Assembly (NCBI GenBank): GCA_015099395.1
Contig: AP024096.1
Span: 2,480,001-2,544,000 of the forward strand
Reading direction: 5' to 3'
DNA: 64,000 bases
Source of the DNA: Ktedonobacteria bacterium brp13
Lineage (GTDB): Bacteria > Chloroflexota > Ktedonobacteria > Ktedonobacterales > Ktedonobacteraceae
Made by a program: the position numbers and the translations under genes. The notes under the pieces are model-generated. The model searched no databases. It worked only from the letters and a program-made list of their open reading frames with translations, and was not told the DNA's origin. How positions within the stretch are numbered: position 1 is the first letter of the stretch; each line of letters starts with the position of its first letter. Shown here piece by piece: positions 1 through 12,129 of this stretch.

Positions 1-1024
1 GGCCCACGCAGAAGGGAAGCCGGAGGAGAATCTGGCAACGCTGACCTATGGTCATGGCGCGACGCTCTGGCGTATCAATCTCGGCTGGATGCGACGCAAG
101 GATCAATCTACGCACGGCTTTCTGCTCGATGTTGAACGCGGGACCTGGGAGAAAAATGAACAGAGCACTGATGAGGCAGATGAAACCATGTCTCCGCGCG
201 TGACTCGTGTCATCCCGTATGTGGAAGATCGGCGCAATTGCCTATTATTTGAACCTGGCAAGCAACTGAACATAGCTCAGATGGCCTCGCTGCAAGCTGC
301 ATTGAAAAATGCTATTCAGGTGCGCTATCAGCTCGAAGATAACGAACTGGCAGCGGAACCGTTGCCGGATATGGCCAGCCGTCGCCAACTCCTCTTTTAT
401 GAGTCGTCAGAAGGCGGCGCGGGTGTCCTACGGCGGTTGATTGATGATCCCCAGGCCCTGCGAGAAGTGGCACAAAAGGCGCTAGAACTCTGCCATTTTG
501 ACCCGACGACAGGGGAAGATCTTCGGCGTGCTCCGCGTGCGCACGAAGACTGCGAGGCAGCCTGCTACAATTGTTTGCTGACCTACTCGAACCAGCGCGA
601 TCACCAGTCGTTGGATCGCCGTAGCATTCGCGATTATCTGCTGAGCCTGGCCCGCACTCAGGTGGTGGCCAGCGCCAATGCCACGCCACGCCCACAGCAT
701 TTCGAGCAATTGCAGCGCCTGACCGACTCATCACTGGAGCAGCAATGGCTCAATCATCTGGAAACACATGGCCACCTGTTGCCTACGAAGGCCCAGCAGT
801 TGATCCCCGAATGCCAGACGCGCCCGGATTTCTGCTATGAAGATGCGATGGTTGCCATCTATATCGATGGACCATATCACGACTTTCCAGAGCGGCATGC
901 CCGCGATGCCACCACAACAGAATGCCTGGAGGATCGCGGCTATCTGGTCATCCGCTTTGGGCATCAGGATGATTGGGACGCGATTATCGCCCAGTATCCA
1001 AGTACTTTCGGGAGACATGCATGA
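1..1024 (+). CDS. DUF1998 protein, DISARM DrmB-like, with C-terminal Vsr-like nuclease domain (5' end outside window)
   Basis: The frame is open from base 2 at the left edge, so only the last 340 residues are visible. They contain the DUF1998 signature CEAACYNCLLTYSNQRDH (about 547-600), a C-x3-C-x2-C probable zinc site, preceded by a FYESSEGGAGVLRRL helicase-associated block. The last 100 residues look like a small Vsr/DUF559-type PD-(D/E)XK fold, with PDFCY then AIYIDGPYHD and a final VIRFGHQDDW. DUF1998 proteins work with SF2 helicases; in DISARM the DrmA/DrmB pair loads on foreign DNA. The stop overlaps the next ATG (ATGA), so it is co-translated with the SNF2 gene. It could also be the tail of a fused helicase-DUF1998 protein; the missing N-terminus would decide. 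Confidence 0.75.
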   Translation, partial: AHAEGKPEENLATLTYGHGATLWRINLGWMRRKDQSTHGFLLDVERGTWEKNEQSTDEADETMSPRVTRVIPYVEDRRNCLLFEPGKQLNIAQMASLQAALKNAIQVRYQLEDNELAAEPLPDMASRRQLLFYESSEGGAGVLRRLIDDPQALREVAQKALELCHFDPTTGEDLRRAPRAHEDCEAACYNCLLTYSNQRDHQSLDRRSIRDYLLSLARTQVVASANATPRPQHFEQLQRLTDSSLEQQWLNHLETHGHLLPTKAQQLIPECQTRPDFCYEDAMVAIYIDGPYHDFPERHARDATTTECLEDRGYLVIRFGHQDDWDAIIAQYPSTFGRHA

Positions 1025-3918
1025 ATTATACCGTTGGCTCGCTCGTTAGAGCACGTGGACGCGAATGGGTTGTCCTGCCTGAATCAAACGATCAGTTGCT
1101 GATCCTGCGCCCACTGGGAGGCAGCGACCAGGAAGTGACCGGTATTTTCCGGGGCCTGGAAGAGGTGGAATCGGCCTCATTCCCTCCACCTGATCCGCAA
1201 GCGCTGGGTGATTATCGTTCGGGACGCCTGCTGCGTGACGCGGTGCGCCTGGGCTTTCGCTCCAGCGCAGGCCCATTCCGCTCGTTCGCGCATCTCGGTG
1301 TGGAACCACGTCCCTACCAGTTTGTGCCGCTCCTTATGGCTCTCAAGCTCGACCCGGTGCGCCTGTTGATCGCAGATGATGTGGGAATCGGTAAGACAGT
1401 CGAGGCCAGCCTGATCGGGCGGGAACTGCTGGATCGCGGCGAGATCGAACGCATGGCGGTGCTCTGTCCGCCGCATCTGGCCGAGCAGTGGCAGGCGGAA
1501 TTACACGAGAAGTTTCATCTCGACGCCGTCCTGGTGCTGGCCAGTACAGCCACACAGTTAGAGCGTACTTGCCGCTTTGGCGAATCTATTTTTGAGCGCT
1601 ATCCCTTTGTGATCGTCTCGATCGACTTTATCAAAGCGGACCGTCGGCGCGACGAATTTCTACGCACCTGTCCTGAATTTGTCATTGTCGATGAGGCGCA
1701 TACGTGTACCGAGGCGAGCGAAGGGCGAGGTGGACGCCAGCAGCGCTACGATCTGGTTTCGCGCCTGGCGGCTGATGCCAAACGTCACCTGGTACTGGTC
1801 ACGGCGACGCCACATAGCGGGAATGAAGCGGCCTTCCGCTCGCTACTGAAACTACTCAAGCCAGAGTTCGCTCACCTCCCTGAAGAACTGACCGGTGCGC
1901 AGCATGAACAGGAACGACGCATCCTAGCCGCACATTTTGTGCAGCGGCGACGCGGCGATATTCAGGCCTATCTGCAAACGAATACACCATTTCCTAAACG
2001 CAAAGAGAGCGAACAATCCTACACGCTCACTCCCGAATACCGGCGACTATTTGAGAAAGTCCTGAACTACGCGCGCGAGACGATCAGTGATCCGCTGGAA
2101 GGCAATAAACATCGTCAACGGGTGCGTTGGTGGTCGGCTCTGGCGCTACTGCGCTCATTGGCCTCCAGTCCAGCAGCAGCAGCAGCCACCCTGCATAATC
2201 GTGCTGGTGCCGCTGATACGTCAAGCGAGGATGAGGCCGATAAAGTTGGGCGGCACACGGTGATGGATCTGCTGGATAATGAGTCTGGCGAGGGTGTGGA
2301 TATTGTGCCAGGGAGTGATTACGAGGATCAGCAGGCGGGCGAATCAAGCGTGCGTAAGCGCTTGCACGCGATGGCGCGCGACGCCGAAGAGCTCAGGGGG
2401 GCGCAGGATGCCAAACTCCAACAGGCGGCCAAAATGGTAGAAGTGCTGCTCAAGGACGGCTTTCAGCCGATCCTCTTCTGCCGCTTTATCCCGACGGCGG
2501 AATACGTAGCCCAGGAACTGCGTGCCCGTTTGCCAAAGGATGTGCAGGTAGAGTCGATAACGGGCTTGCTGCCACCGGTCGAACGCGAAAATCGCATCCT
2601 GCAATTGGGCGAACACAATAAACGCGTGCTGGTGTGTACCGACTGTCTAAGCGAGGGTATCAACCTGCAAGATCACTTTAATGCGGTTATTCACTATGAC
2701 CTCTCGTGGAACCCGACACGCCATGAACAGCGCGAAGGGCGCGTGGACCGTTACGGCCAGGCCAGCAAAGAGGTGCGTGTGGTGACCTACTATGGCCAGG
2801 ATAACCCGGTCGATGGTATTGTGCTCAATGTGCTGATCAAAAAGCATAACACCATCCGCACCTCGCTCGGCATCTCAGTACCGGTGCCAGCCAATAGCGA
2901 ACAAGTGCTGGAGGCCATCTTAGAGGGCGCTCTCCTGCGTGGACGTGGGAGTGCAGCCTCTGGCATGCAACTTACCCTGCCTGGACTGGAAAGTCCACGC
3001 CAACAGCAGTTCTCTCTGCAGTGGGCCGCTGATGCGGAGCGTGAGAAGCGTTCGCGCACGATGTTTGCTCAGGAGAGCATCAAACCCAACGAGGTCGCAG
3101 CAGAATTGGCGTCGATGCGCTCCGCGATGGGTTCACATATCGATGTTGACCACTTTACACGTGATGCGCTCAGCGAGTATGGCGCGGCTGTCTCGACGCT
3201 GAACAATGGTGCGTTGCAGGTGGATTACAGCGGGATGCATGGCTTGCACGCGACGCAGGGCGCACATGAGGCGAGGGGTCTGAAAGACACGCTCCAGACT
3301 GTACTCCACCAGGAGCAGAAAGAGAAGCATTTCAAAGCCCGCTTCGAACTGCCAGTGCGCGAGGGTGAGCTCTATTTGAATCGCACACACCCACTAGTGG
3401 AGAGTCTGGCGGCATACATGATGGATGCCGCGCTCGATACGACGACGGGGAGCGAGAGTGTGGCAAAACGCTGCGGGGTTATGCGTACTAGCCAGGTCGA
3501 GCGGCGTACCACGCTGCTCCTGGTGCGTATGCGCTATCACATCATCACCACACAACGCGGACGTGCAGAAACGACACTATTAGCCGAGGACTGCCAGGTG
3601 CTGGCCTTCCAGGGCGCGCCAGCCAATGCTCAATGGCTTGATGACAAAGCATTCATTGAGCGCTTGTTGGAGGCGCGACCAGATGGCAACGTGTACGAAG
3701 ACCAGGCCCGGCAATTTCTGCGCCAGCTCCTCGCAGGCGCTGAGCAACTACAACCACACCTGAACCAGGTCGCGGGTCAGCGGGCTCAGGAGCTAGCAGA
3801 TGCGCACCGCCGTGTGCGTCAGGCCGCCCAGGCTCGTGGCCTACAAAATCGCGTCGAACCCCAGATGCCCATCGACATCCTGGGTGTCTATCTCTATCTG
3901 CCCAACCAGGCACAATAA
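1021..3918 (+). CDS. drmD: SNF2-family helicase, DISARM DrmD-like
   Basis: The protein has 965 residues if it starts at the ATG that overlaps the upstream stop (ATGA); an in-frame ATG 48 bases earlier lies inside the upstream gene and is less likely. SF2 motifs are clear: motif I DDVGIGKTV (119-127), DEAH (224-227), motif III TATPHSG (261-267) and motif VI QREGRVDRYGQ (about 568-580). The size and the sequence of a helicase without a nuclease domain fit the SNF2 helicase DrmD of class 1 DISARM, which accompanies an adenine methylase and DrmA/DrmB. The DUF1998 gene before it and the large methylase after it support this. The protein presumably translocates on DNA in the cytoplasm. The symbol rests on context as well as on family. 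Confidence 0.8.
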   Translation: MNYTVGSLVRARGREWVVLPESNDQLLILRPLGGSDQEVTGIFRGLEEVESASFPPPDPQALGDYRSGRLLRDAVRLGFRSSAGPFRSFAHLGVEPRPYQFVPLLMALKLDPVRLLIADDVGIGKTVEASLIGRELLDRGEIERMAVLCPPHLAEQWQAELHEKFHLDAVLVLASTATQLERTCRFGESIFERYPFVIVSIDFIKADRRRDEFLRTCPEFVIVDEAHTCTEASEGRGGRQQRYDLVSRLAADAKRHLVLVTATPHSGNEAAFRSLLKLLKPEFAHLPEELTGAQHEQERRILAAHFVQRRRGDIQAYLQTNTPFPKRKESEQSYTLTPEYRRLFEKVLNYARETISDPLEGNKHRQRVRWWSALALLRSLASSPAAAAATLHNRAGAADTSSEDEADKVGRHTVMDLLDNESGEGVDIVPGSDYEDQQAGESSVRKRLHAMARDAEELRGAQDAKLQQAAKMVEVLLKDGFQPILFCRFIPTAEYVAQELRARLPKDVQVESITGLLPPVERENRILQLGEHNKRVLVCTDCLSEGINLQDHFNAVIHYDLSWNPTRHEQREGRVDRYGQASKEVRVVTYYGQDNPVDGIVLNVLIKKHNTIRTSLGISVPVPANSEQVLEAILEGALLRGRGSAASGMQLTLPGLESPRQQQFSLQWAADAEREKRSRTMFAQESIKPNEVAAELASMRSAMGSHIDVDHFTRDALSEYGAAVSTLNNGALQVDYSGMHGLHATQGAHEARGLKDTLQTVLHQEQKEKHFKARFELPVREGELYLNRTHPLVESLAAYMMDAALDTTTGSESVAKRCGVMRTSQVERRTTLLLVRMRYHIITTQRGRAETTLLAEDCQVLAFQGAPANAQWLDDKAFIERLLEARPDGNVYEDQARQFLRQLLAGAEQLQPHLNQVAGQRAQELADAHRRVRQAAQARGLQNRVEPQMPIDILGVYLYLPNQAQ

Positions 3919-3990
3919 GTTAGATGCGGAGATACAAGGGCGATCACCTCTTGCCTGAGTGCCAGGTTTCTCCGCAAGAACTCTTTTACC

Positions 3991-4021
3991 TCTCTTGCGC
4001 CACCGAAGGTAACGCAAGAGA
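3991..4021. repeat. 9-bp perfect hairpin between helicase and methylase genes
   Basis: TCTCTTGCG (3991-3999) and CGCAAGAGA (4013-4021) are exact inverted repeats around a 13-nt loop. Neither side has a run of T, so this is not a standard intrinsic terminator. Its place in the 181-bp gap between the two defence genes suggests mRNA processing, attenuation or a protein-binding site. Confidence 0.5.
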
Positions 4022-4099
4022 AAAGAAAAAGCCCTTATTTATTTTTATACATACGACCATTATGTATTTCTATACCTATCAGGAAGAGGATCACCAGGC

Positions 4100-8107
<4,008 letters not shown>

Positions 8108-8142
8108 GTATTTAGACAGAAGCAAGAGAGAAGGAGTAAACC

Positions 8143-8388
8143 ATGAGTACACCCAAAGGCATGAAATGCGTACCGCAGACGGTGGGAACGGCAGACAAAG
8201 TTCTCATTTACAGTGATGCCGCGCACATCATTCTGCAATTGCGTCACCAGGTGCCGACCGAGGAACAGATTCTGGAGCCGTCTTTCAAGATAGCTGTCTC
8301 TCTAACGCCAGCGGTTATATGGAGAAAAATTGCCCAGATAAAACTCTTCCTTCTGTCTCACTTACTCATGAAAAACTACATGTTTTGA
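8143..8388 (+). CDS. Small protein of unknown function, probably 3'-truncated
   Basis: The ORF encodes 81 residues and has a convincing ribosome site (AGAGAAGGAG before ATG). It sits 35 bases after the methylase, so it is probably the last gene of that operon. The first 55 residues look like an ordinary soluble domain; the rest changes to a basic and hydrophobic tail ending KNYMF just where the sequence becomes AT-rich and full of inverted repeats. I infer that the original C-terminus was replaced by inserted DNA near 8315. No family is recognised. Confidence 0.5.
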   Translation: MSTPKGMKCVPQTVGTADKVLIYSDAAHIILQLRHQVPTEEQILEPSFKIAVSLTPAVIWRKIAQIKLFLLSHLLMKNYMF

Positions 8389-8401
8389 GATATTGATTAA
8401 A

Positions 8402-8506
8402 GTTACGTGGAATATGGAATATTCCATTCGTAACATAAATTATGTGGATTTTGTGCTCATTCATTGGAGAAGCTATGAAGAAAAGAGCGCATATTCCACA
8501 TAATTT
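8402..8506. repeat. Cluster of nested inverted repeats
   Basis: GTTACG-TGGAATAT (8402-8415) pairs with ATATTCCA-TT-CGTAAC (8419-8434) as a near-perfect palindrome, and AAATTATGTGGA (8437-8448) pairs exactly with TCCACATAATTT (8495-8506). This AT-rich patch directly follows the truncated small gene. It looks like a remnant of an inserted element or a transcription boundary. There is no ORF inside. Confidence 0.55.
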
Positions 8507-8535
8507 TGAGATAAGATATGAGTTTCGTCAATGAC

Positions 8536-8560
8536 CAACATCACGCGTGCGGTGATGTTG
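8536..8560 (+). terminator. Hairpin downstream of the DISARM-like operon
   Basis: CAACATCAC (8536-8544) and GTGATGTTG (8552-8560) form a perfect 9-bp stem with a 7-nt loop. It may end transcription of the plus-strand operon, but only a weak TGTAGTT tail follows, so rho-independent function is uncertain. Confidence 0.35.
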
Positions 8561-8621
8561 TGTAGTTCCCTAAGCAAGATGAGCCATATGCCTTAGAAAA
8601 CGACCGATTTCGAGACGCCTC

Positions 8622-9043
8622 CAAGGTCAATTGCGAAGCGACTCTCACCTTTGGTGATAGACATCAATCTTCAAACAATTCGACACGAATCGTCGAACAC
8701 CTAGGAGCGGAGCCTATCCATTATTCGCTCTCCCATTTACGTGCGGATTACCCGAAAGTTTGTCCGCAACCTACCAAAAGTTTGGCCACATAGGGTAAAT
8801 GAGCCTGTAGAGCCCTACGGACGGCAAAAACAACGGAATTTCACTGGTATCAGCCTTGTCTCTATCAAGTCACATGAACTGGCTTGCAGAGCGGAATCAC
8901 TAGTTTTTCTTGCCTGGCCAAACTTTCGGTAGGAATCGGCCAAAGTATCGAGTAATCCGCATTACGCTGAGCGGGAAGCGTGCAATATGTTCGAAGATTG
9001 ATGTCTATCACCAAAGGTGAGAGTCGCTTCGCAATTGACCTTG
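8622..9043. mobile_element. About 420-bp palindromic element with 51-bp perfect terminal inverted repeats
   Basis: Bases 8622-8672 are the exact reverse complement of 8993-9043 (51 of 51). Inside, further arms pair imperfectly: GCGGATTAC near 8743 with its complement near 8957, and CCTACCRAAAGTTTGGCCA (near 8770-8790) with its complement near 8917-8935. The whole 422 bp can therefore fold as one long interrupted hairpin. It contains no credible ORF. It ends 8 bases before the stop of the receptor gene on the minus strand. A non-autonomous (MITE-like) element or a long transcription-blocking structure are both possible. Confidence 0.7.
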
Positions 9044-9051
9044 AAAAGAAA

Positions 9052-11421
9052 TCAAGAATCCTTTTCCATCGGTTTCGTTATGTGTTCGGGCTCCATCTCT
9101 CGTAAGAGAGATGCATAATTCGTATAAACCGTTTGAGTACAAGGATGCGCAGGGCCCAGGCTCTGCTCCAAGATGCGTACGGCCCGCTGGTAGAGCGGCT
9201 CGGCCTCTGCATACTTGCCCTGATCAGCGTACAGGCTCGCCAATCCGTTGAGCGGAGAGGCCACCTGGGGATGCACAGGTCCCAGGCTCTGCTCCAAGAT
9301 GCGTACGGCCCGCTGGTAGAGCGGCTCGGCCTCTGCATACTTGCCCTGCTGATAGTATAGGCTCGCCAATCCGTTGAGCGGATACGCCACATCGGGATGC
9401 ACAGGTCCCAGGCTCTGCTCCCTGATGCGTACGGCCCGCTGGTAGAGCGGCTCGGCCTCTGCATACTTGCCCTGATCAGCGTACAGGCTCGCCAATCCGT
9501 GGAGCGGATACGCCACCTGGGGATGCACAGGGCCCAGGCTCTGCTCCAAGATGCGTACGGCCCGCTGGTAGAGCGGCTCGGCCTCTGCATACTTGCCCTG
9601 CTCAGCGTACAGGATCGCCAATCCGTTGAGCGGAGAGGCCACAGCGGGATGCACAGGTCCCAGGCTCTGCTCCCTGATGCGTACGGCCCGCTGGTAGAGC
9701 GGCTCGGCCTCTGCATACTTGCCCTGCTGATAGTACAGGCTCGCCAATCCGCTCAACGGATACGCCACATCGGGATGCACAGGTCCCAGGCTCTGCTCCC
9801 AGATGCGTAAGGCCCGCTGGTAGAGCTGCTCGGCCTCTGCATACTTGCCCTGCTCAGCGTACAGGTTCGCCAAGTTATTGATCGGCAACGCCACATCGGG
9901 ATGCTCAGATCCCAGGCTCTTCTCCCTGATCGAGAGCGCCCACTCGATGTACCCCTGTGCTTCTTGATAGGCACCGATCATGCTCAAGTGCTCACTAAAG
10001 GCTGCATTGAGGTCTGCCGCCATGGCATCCCCACGTTCGCTGGCACGAGTGGTCACGGTACGTAGATGTTCCTGTAGGCGCAGCAGCGGCGCTGGATAGC
10101 CCGCAGCATTCACCTCCAACGCTCGACGCAGCACCGCTTCTTCAACGGCTGTCAGGGCCTCCGTTGCGCCTCCTGTCGACAGGAGGCGCTGCTGCACAAA
10201 AGTCACGAGGAGTCGGTGCATTTGCTGCGCACCTTCTCGCTGCGGAGTCAGTAAGCCGAGAGCATGCACCCGCTTGAGCGCTTTGACAAAGCGATCTTCA
10301 TCCTCCTCGTCCTCTTCGGGTCCCATTGTCATGCGCAGCAGATCGCGAGGAATCGGCTCTCCCGGAGCAAAGTAGGCGACACGAGCGAGCAGTTGCAGTG
10401 CAGTTGCATCGATGGTCTCCGATGGATGAAGCCGTTCATAACTGAGAGCAAAGGTACGAGCCACATGCTCCGTATGTCCGGTGGTATAGGTGGTGCCTTC
10501 TTGCTGCAAGGATTTGTGCTCCAGTGGGCTCACCCGGCGTTGAGCCGTCAGATAATGGCTCGGAACCCCCAAAGGACCCCCCTCATATTCCCGTAGATAC
10601 GATCCGGCCAACGACAACGCGAGTGGCAGATTGCCGAGTTCCTGGGCAATCTGCTCCCGATCTGGAACAGAAAGATCAGAGCGATACATCCCAAGCAGTT
10701 CTACACTTTTCTCTGGCGGAAGGGCATCTAATGGGACGACCAACACATCCAGGTCAGGGTGCCAGACGGCGCGGCGGCCGGTGATCAGAATCCGGCATCC
10801 TCCTATACGAGGACGCCAGCGAGCGAGCAATGCCTCATCTTCACAGTTATCGAAGACCAGTAAGCGAGGAAAAGGATTCTGCCAGCTTGAGAGGACCAGG
10901 TAGACTTGCTCCTCGACCGGCAGCGTCCTCACGTCCAGGCGAAGCTCCTGCCCCAGAGCAATGGTACACTCAGCTACCTCCGCGAGCACAGTATCAGCAT
11001 TCGCAAAACTCAACCAGAATACGCCTCCTGCGAAGTATTGTCCATAGCGATAGACAAACTCGCTGGCGAGTTGCGATTTTCCAATACCTCCGATACCTAT
11101 GACCGCAACCGTTGCCAGATCGCGGGCTTTGAGGATGCTAGCAATGTGAGCCAGTTCATTCTCTCGACCCACAAATTTGTTGTTGCGGGCAAAGGCTGGA
11201 AGGCGTGAAGCAGGAGAGAGAGCACTCATCGCAGGTTCTGGAAGTGAGTCCAGTGGGAGTGTAGAGAGCTTCTGGGTGGCAGCAGCAATGACGCCCGGTT
11301 CCACCGGGCGAGGCGCAATCGTCTCGTACACGTTGACCGTTGCCAACCCACTTCCGTGGACCTGAGCATTATACCGACCAATGAGACTCTGACTGGGGGA
11401 AGACAGGTGTTCTTCGCTCAT
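9052..11421 (-). CDS. NB-ARC/TPR STAND receptor with N-terminal amyloid-like motif
   Basis: The protein has 789 residues. Residues 15-32 carry GRYNAQVHGSGLATVNVY, an RHIM-like amyloid signalling motif also present at the C-terminus of the adjacent upstream gene. The NB-ARC ATPase has P-loop GIGGIGKS (109-116) and Walker B LLVFDNCE (187-194). The C-terminal third is seven or so tetratricopeptide repeats of 42 residues with GKYAEAEPLYQRAVRI cores. Such bacterial NLR-like receptors oligomerise on sensing a trigger through the repeats and template a partner effector through the amyloid motif. The ATG at 11421 overlaps the effector stop as TGATG; a GTG at 11424 is an alternative. The palindromic element lies right behind the gene. 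Confidence 0.9.
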   Translation of the reverse strand: MSEEHLSSPSQSLIGRYNAQVHGSGLATVNVYETIAPRPVEPGVIAAATQKLSTLPLDSLPEPAMSALSPASRLPAFARNNKFVGRENELAHIASILKARDLATVAVIGIGGIGKSQLASEFVYRYGQYFAGGVFWLSFANADTVLAEVAECTIALGQELRLDVRTLPVEEQVYLVLSSWQNPFPRLLVFDNCEDEALLARWRPRIGGCRILITGRRAVWHPDLDVLVVPLDALPPEKSVELLGMYRSDLSVPDREQIAQELGNLPLALSLAGSYLREYEGGPLGVPSHYLTAQRRVSPLEHKSLQQEGTTYTTGHTEHVARTFALSYERLHPSETIDATALQLLARVAYFAPGEPIPRDLLRMTMGPEEDEEDEDRFVKALKRVHALGLLTPQREGAQQMHRLLVTFVQQRLLSTGGATEALTAVEEAVLRRALEVNAAGYPAPLLRLQEHLRTVTTRASERGDAMAADLNAAFSEHLSMIGAYQEAQGYIEWALSIREKSLGSEHPDVALPINNLANLYAEQGKYAEAEQLYQRALRIWEQSLGPVHPDVAYPLSGLASLYYQQGKYAEAEPLYQRAVRIREQSLGPVHPAVASPLNGLAILYAEQGKYAEAEPLYQRAVRILEQSLGPVHPQVAYPLHGLASLYADQGKYAEAEPLYQRAVRIREQSLGPVHPDVAYPLNGLASLYYQQGKYAEAEPLYQRAVRILEQSLGPVHPQVASPLNGLASLYADQGKYAEAEPLYQRAVRILEQSLGPAHPCTQTVYTNYASLLREMEPEHITKPMEKDS
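9110..9960 (-). repeat. Tandem 126-bp repeats encoding TPR units
   Basis: About seven copies of a 126-bp unit (42 codons) lie in phase within the receptor gene. Copies are almost identical in DNA, for example GGCCCGCTGGTAGAGCGGCT recurs in most units, and differ mainly in a few codons at the start of each repeat. Such uniformity points to recent expansion or gene conversion. The array explains the long spurious ORFs on the opposite strand. Confidence 0.9.
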
Positions 11422-11819
11422 CACACGTCCTTGGGATGATTCACATTGACGCTTGCAGATCCACTTCCGTAGACCTGAGCATTATAATTGCCTACAATGC
11501 TTTGAATATGCTGTTCACCTCCAGGCCGGGTACGGATCTCGTGTAGTAGTGCTTGTGCCGCCTGGACGATCTTCTGGTCCTGGTCGGTTTTGGTTTTGGC
11601 GATTTGTTCTTGTAGCGTGAGCTGACGTCCCTTGGAATCGTGCTCCTCCTCCAGATCATCAATGGCGGTCACCACCTTACTCTTGGCACCGAATTTGGCG
11701 ACCAGTAGGCCCTTGAGTTTCTGGTAGGTATCCGTGATCGCTGTTTTGCTCACCTCTGTTACGCCACCAATGGCGCCTGCCGCAAGTGCAGCAAGGATGG
11801 CTGTCGTCACCGGGTCCAT
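11421..11819 (-). CDS. Bell-domain-like cell-death effector with C-terminal amyloid-like motif
   Basis: The protein has 132 residues from the ATG at 11819, which follows AAAAGGAG; an in-frame TTG lies one codon earlier. The N-terminus has a Gly/Ala-rich hydrophobic helix (ILAALAAGAIGG), then charged helices, like bacterial Bell domains (analogues of fungal HeLo/HELL pore-forming domains). Residues 110-126, GNYNAQVYGSGSASVNV, repeat the motif found at the N-terminus of the receptor that follows. The stop overlaps the receptor start. By analogy with NLR-linked amyloid pairs, activated receptor would nucleate this protein, which would then damage the cell membrane. The assignment is by pattern and arrangement; no homologue search was possible. 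Confidence 0.85.
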   Translation of the reverse strand: MDPVTTAILAALAAGAIGGVTEVSKTAITDTYQKLKGLLVAKFGAKSKVVTAIDDLEEEHDSKGRQLTLQEQIAKTKTDQDQKIVQAAQALLHEIRTRPGGEQHIQSIVGNYNAQVYGSGSASVNVNHPKDV

Positions 11820-12129
11820 CAAGGTCTCCTTTTCTGTTTCTTTCGCACGACTCTGGGAAGAAGGTTTTGTCCCTCCTTACCCTCTTCTAAAAAACGGTGC
11901 TGTTACAACGGTTTCTGATGAGATGGTTTTGGATATAATGCATCCTGCTGAGAAGCCGCAAGAAACCAACGTATTTGAGATTTTCCACGACCTGGTTGAA
12001 GTATCCCTCTCAGGATGAGTATTCCAGATTCTAATGAAAATAGCAAGGTCTAAAACACACTTCTCTGAAGAATTGCGTGAGAAAAGTATCTCAGGGTGTC
12101 GTTACAGATTCATGTCTTGTATGGTTTTT
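11820..12129. other. Intergenic region between effector and tnpB
   Basis: These 310 bases hold the AAGGAG ribosome site of the effector at the left end. No convincing ORF, hairpin or promoter was found. A tnpC gene, which follows tnpB in Tn554, is not present here. Confidence 0.6.

Noticed and set aside
9133-9810. Plus-strand ORFs and CRISPR-like periodicity over the TPR repeats
   Set aside because: The 126-bp units are TPR codons in the minus-strand receptor; repeat and spacer sizes do not fit CRISPR.
11734-12018. Plus-strand 94-codon ORF across the effector start
   Set aside because: Antisense to the effector N-terminus and without a ribosome site.
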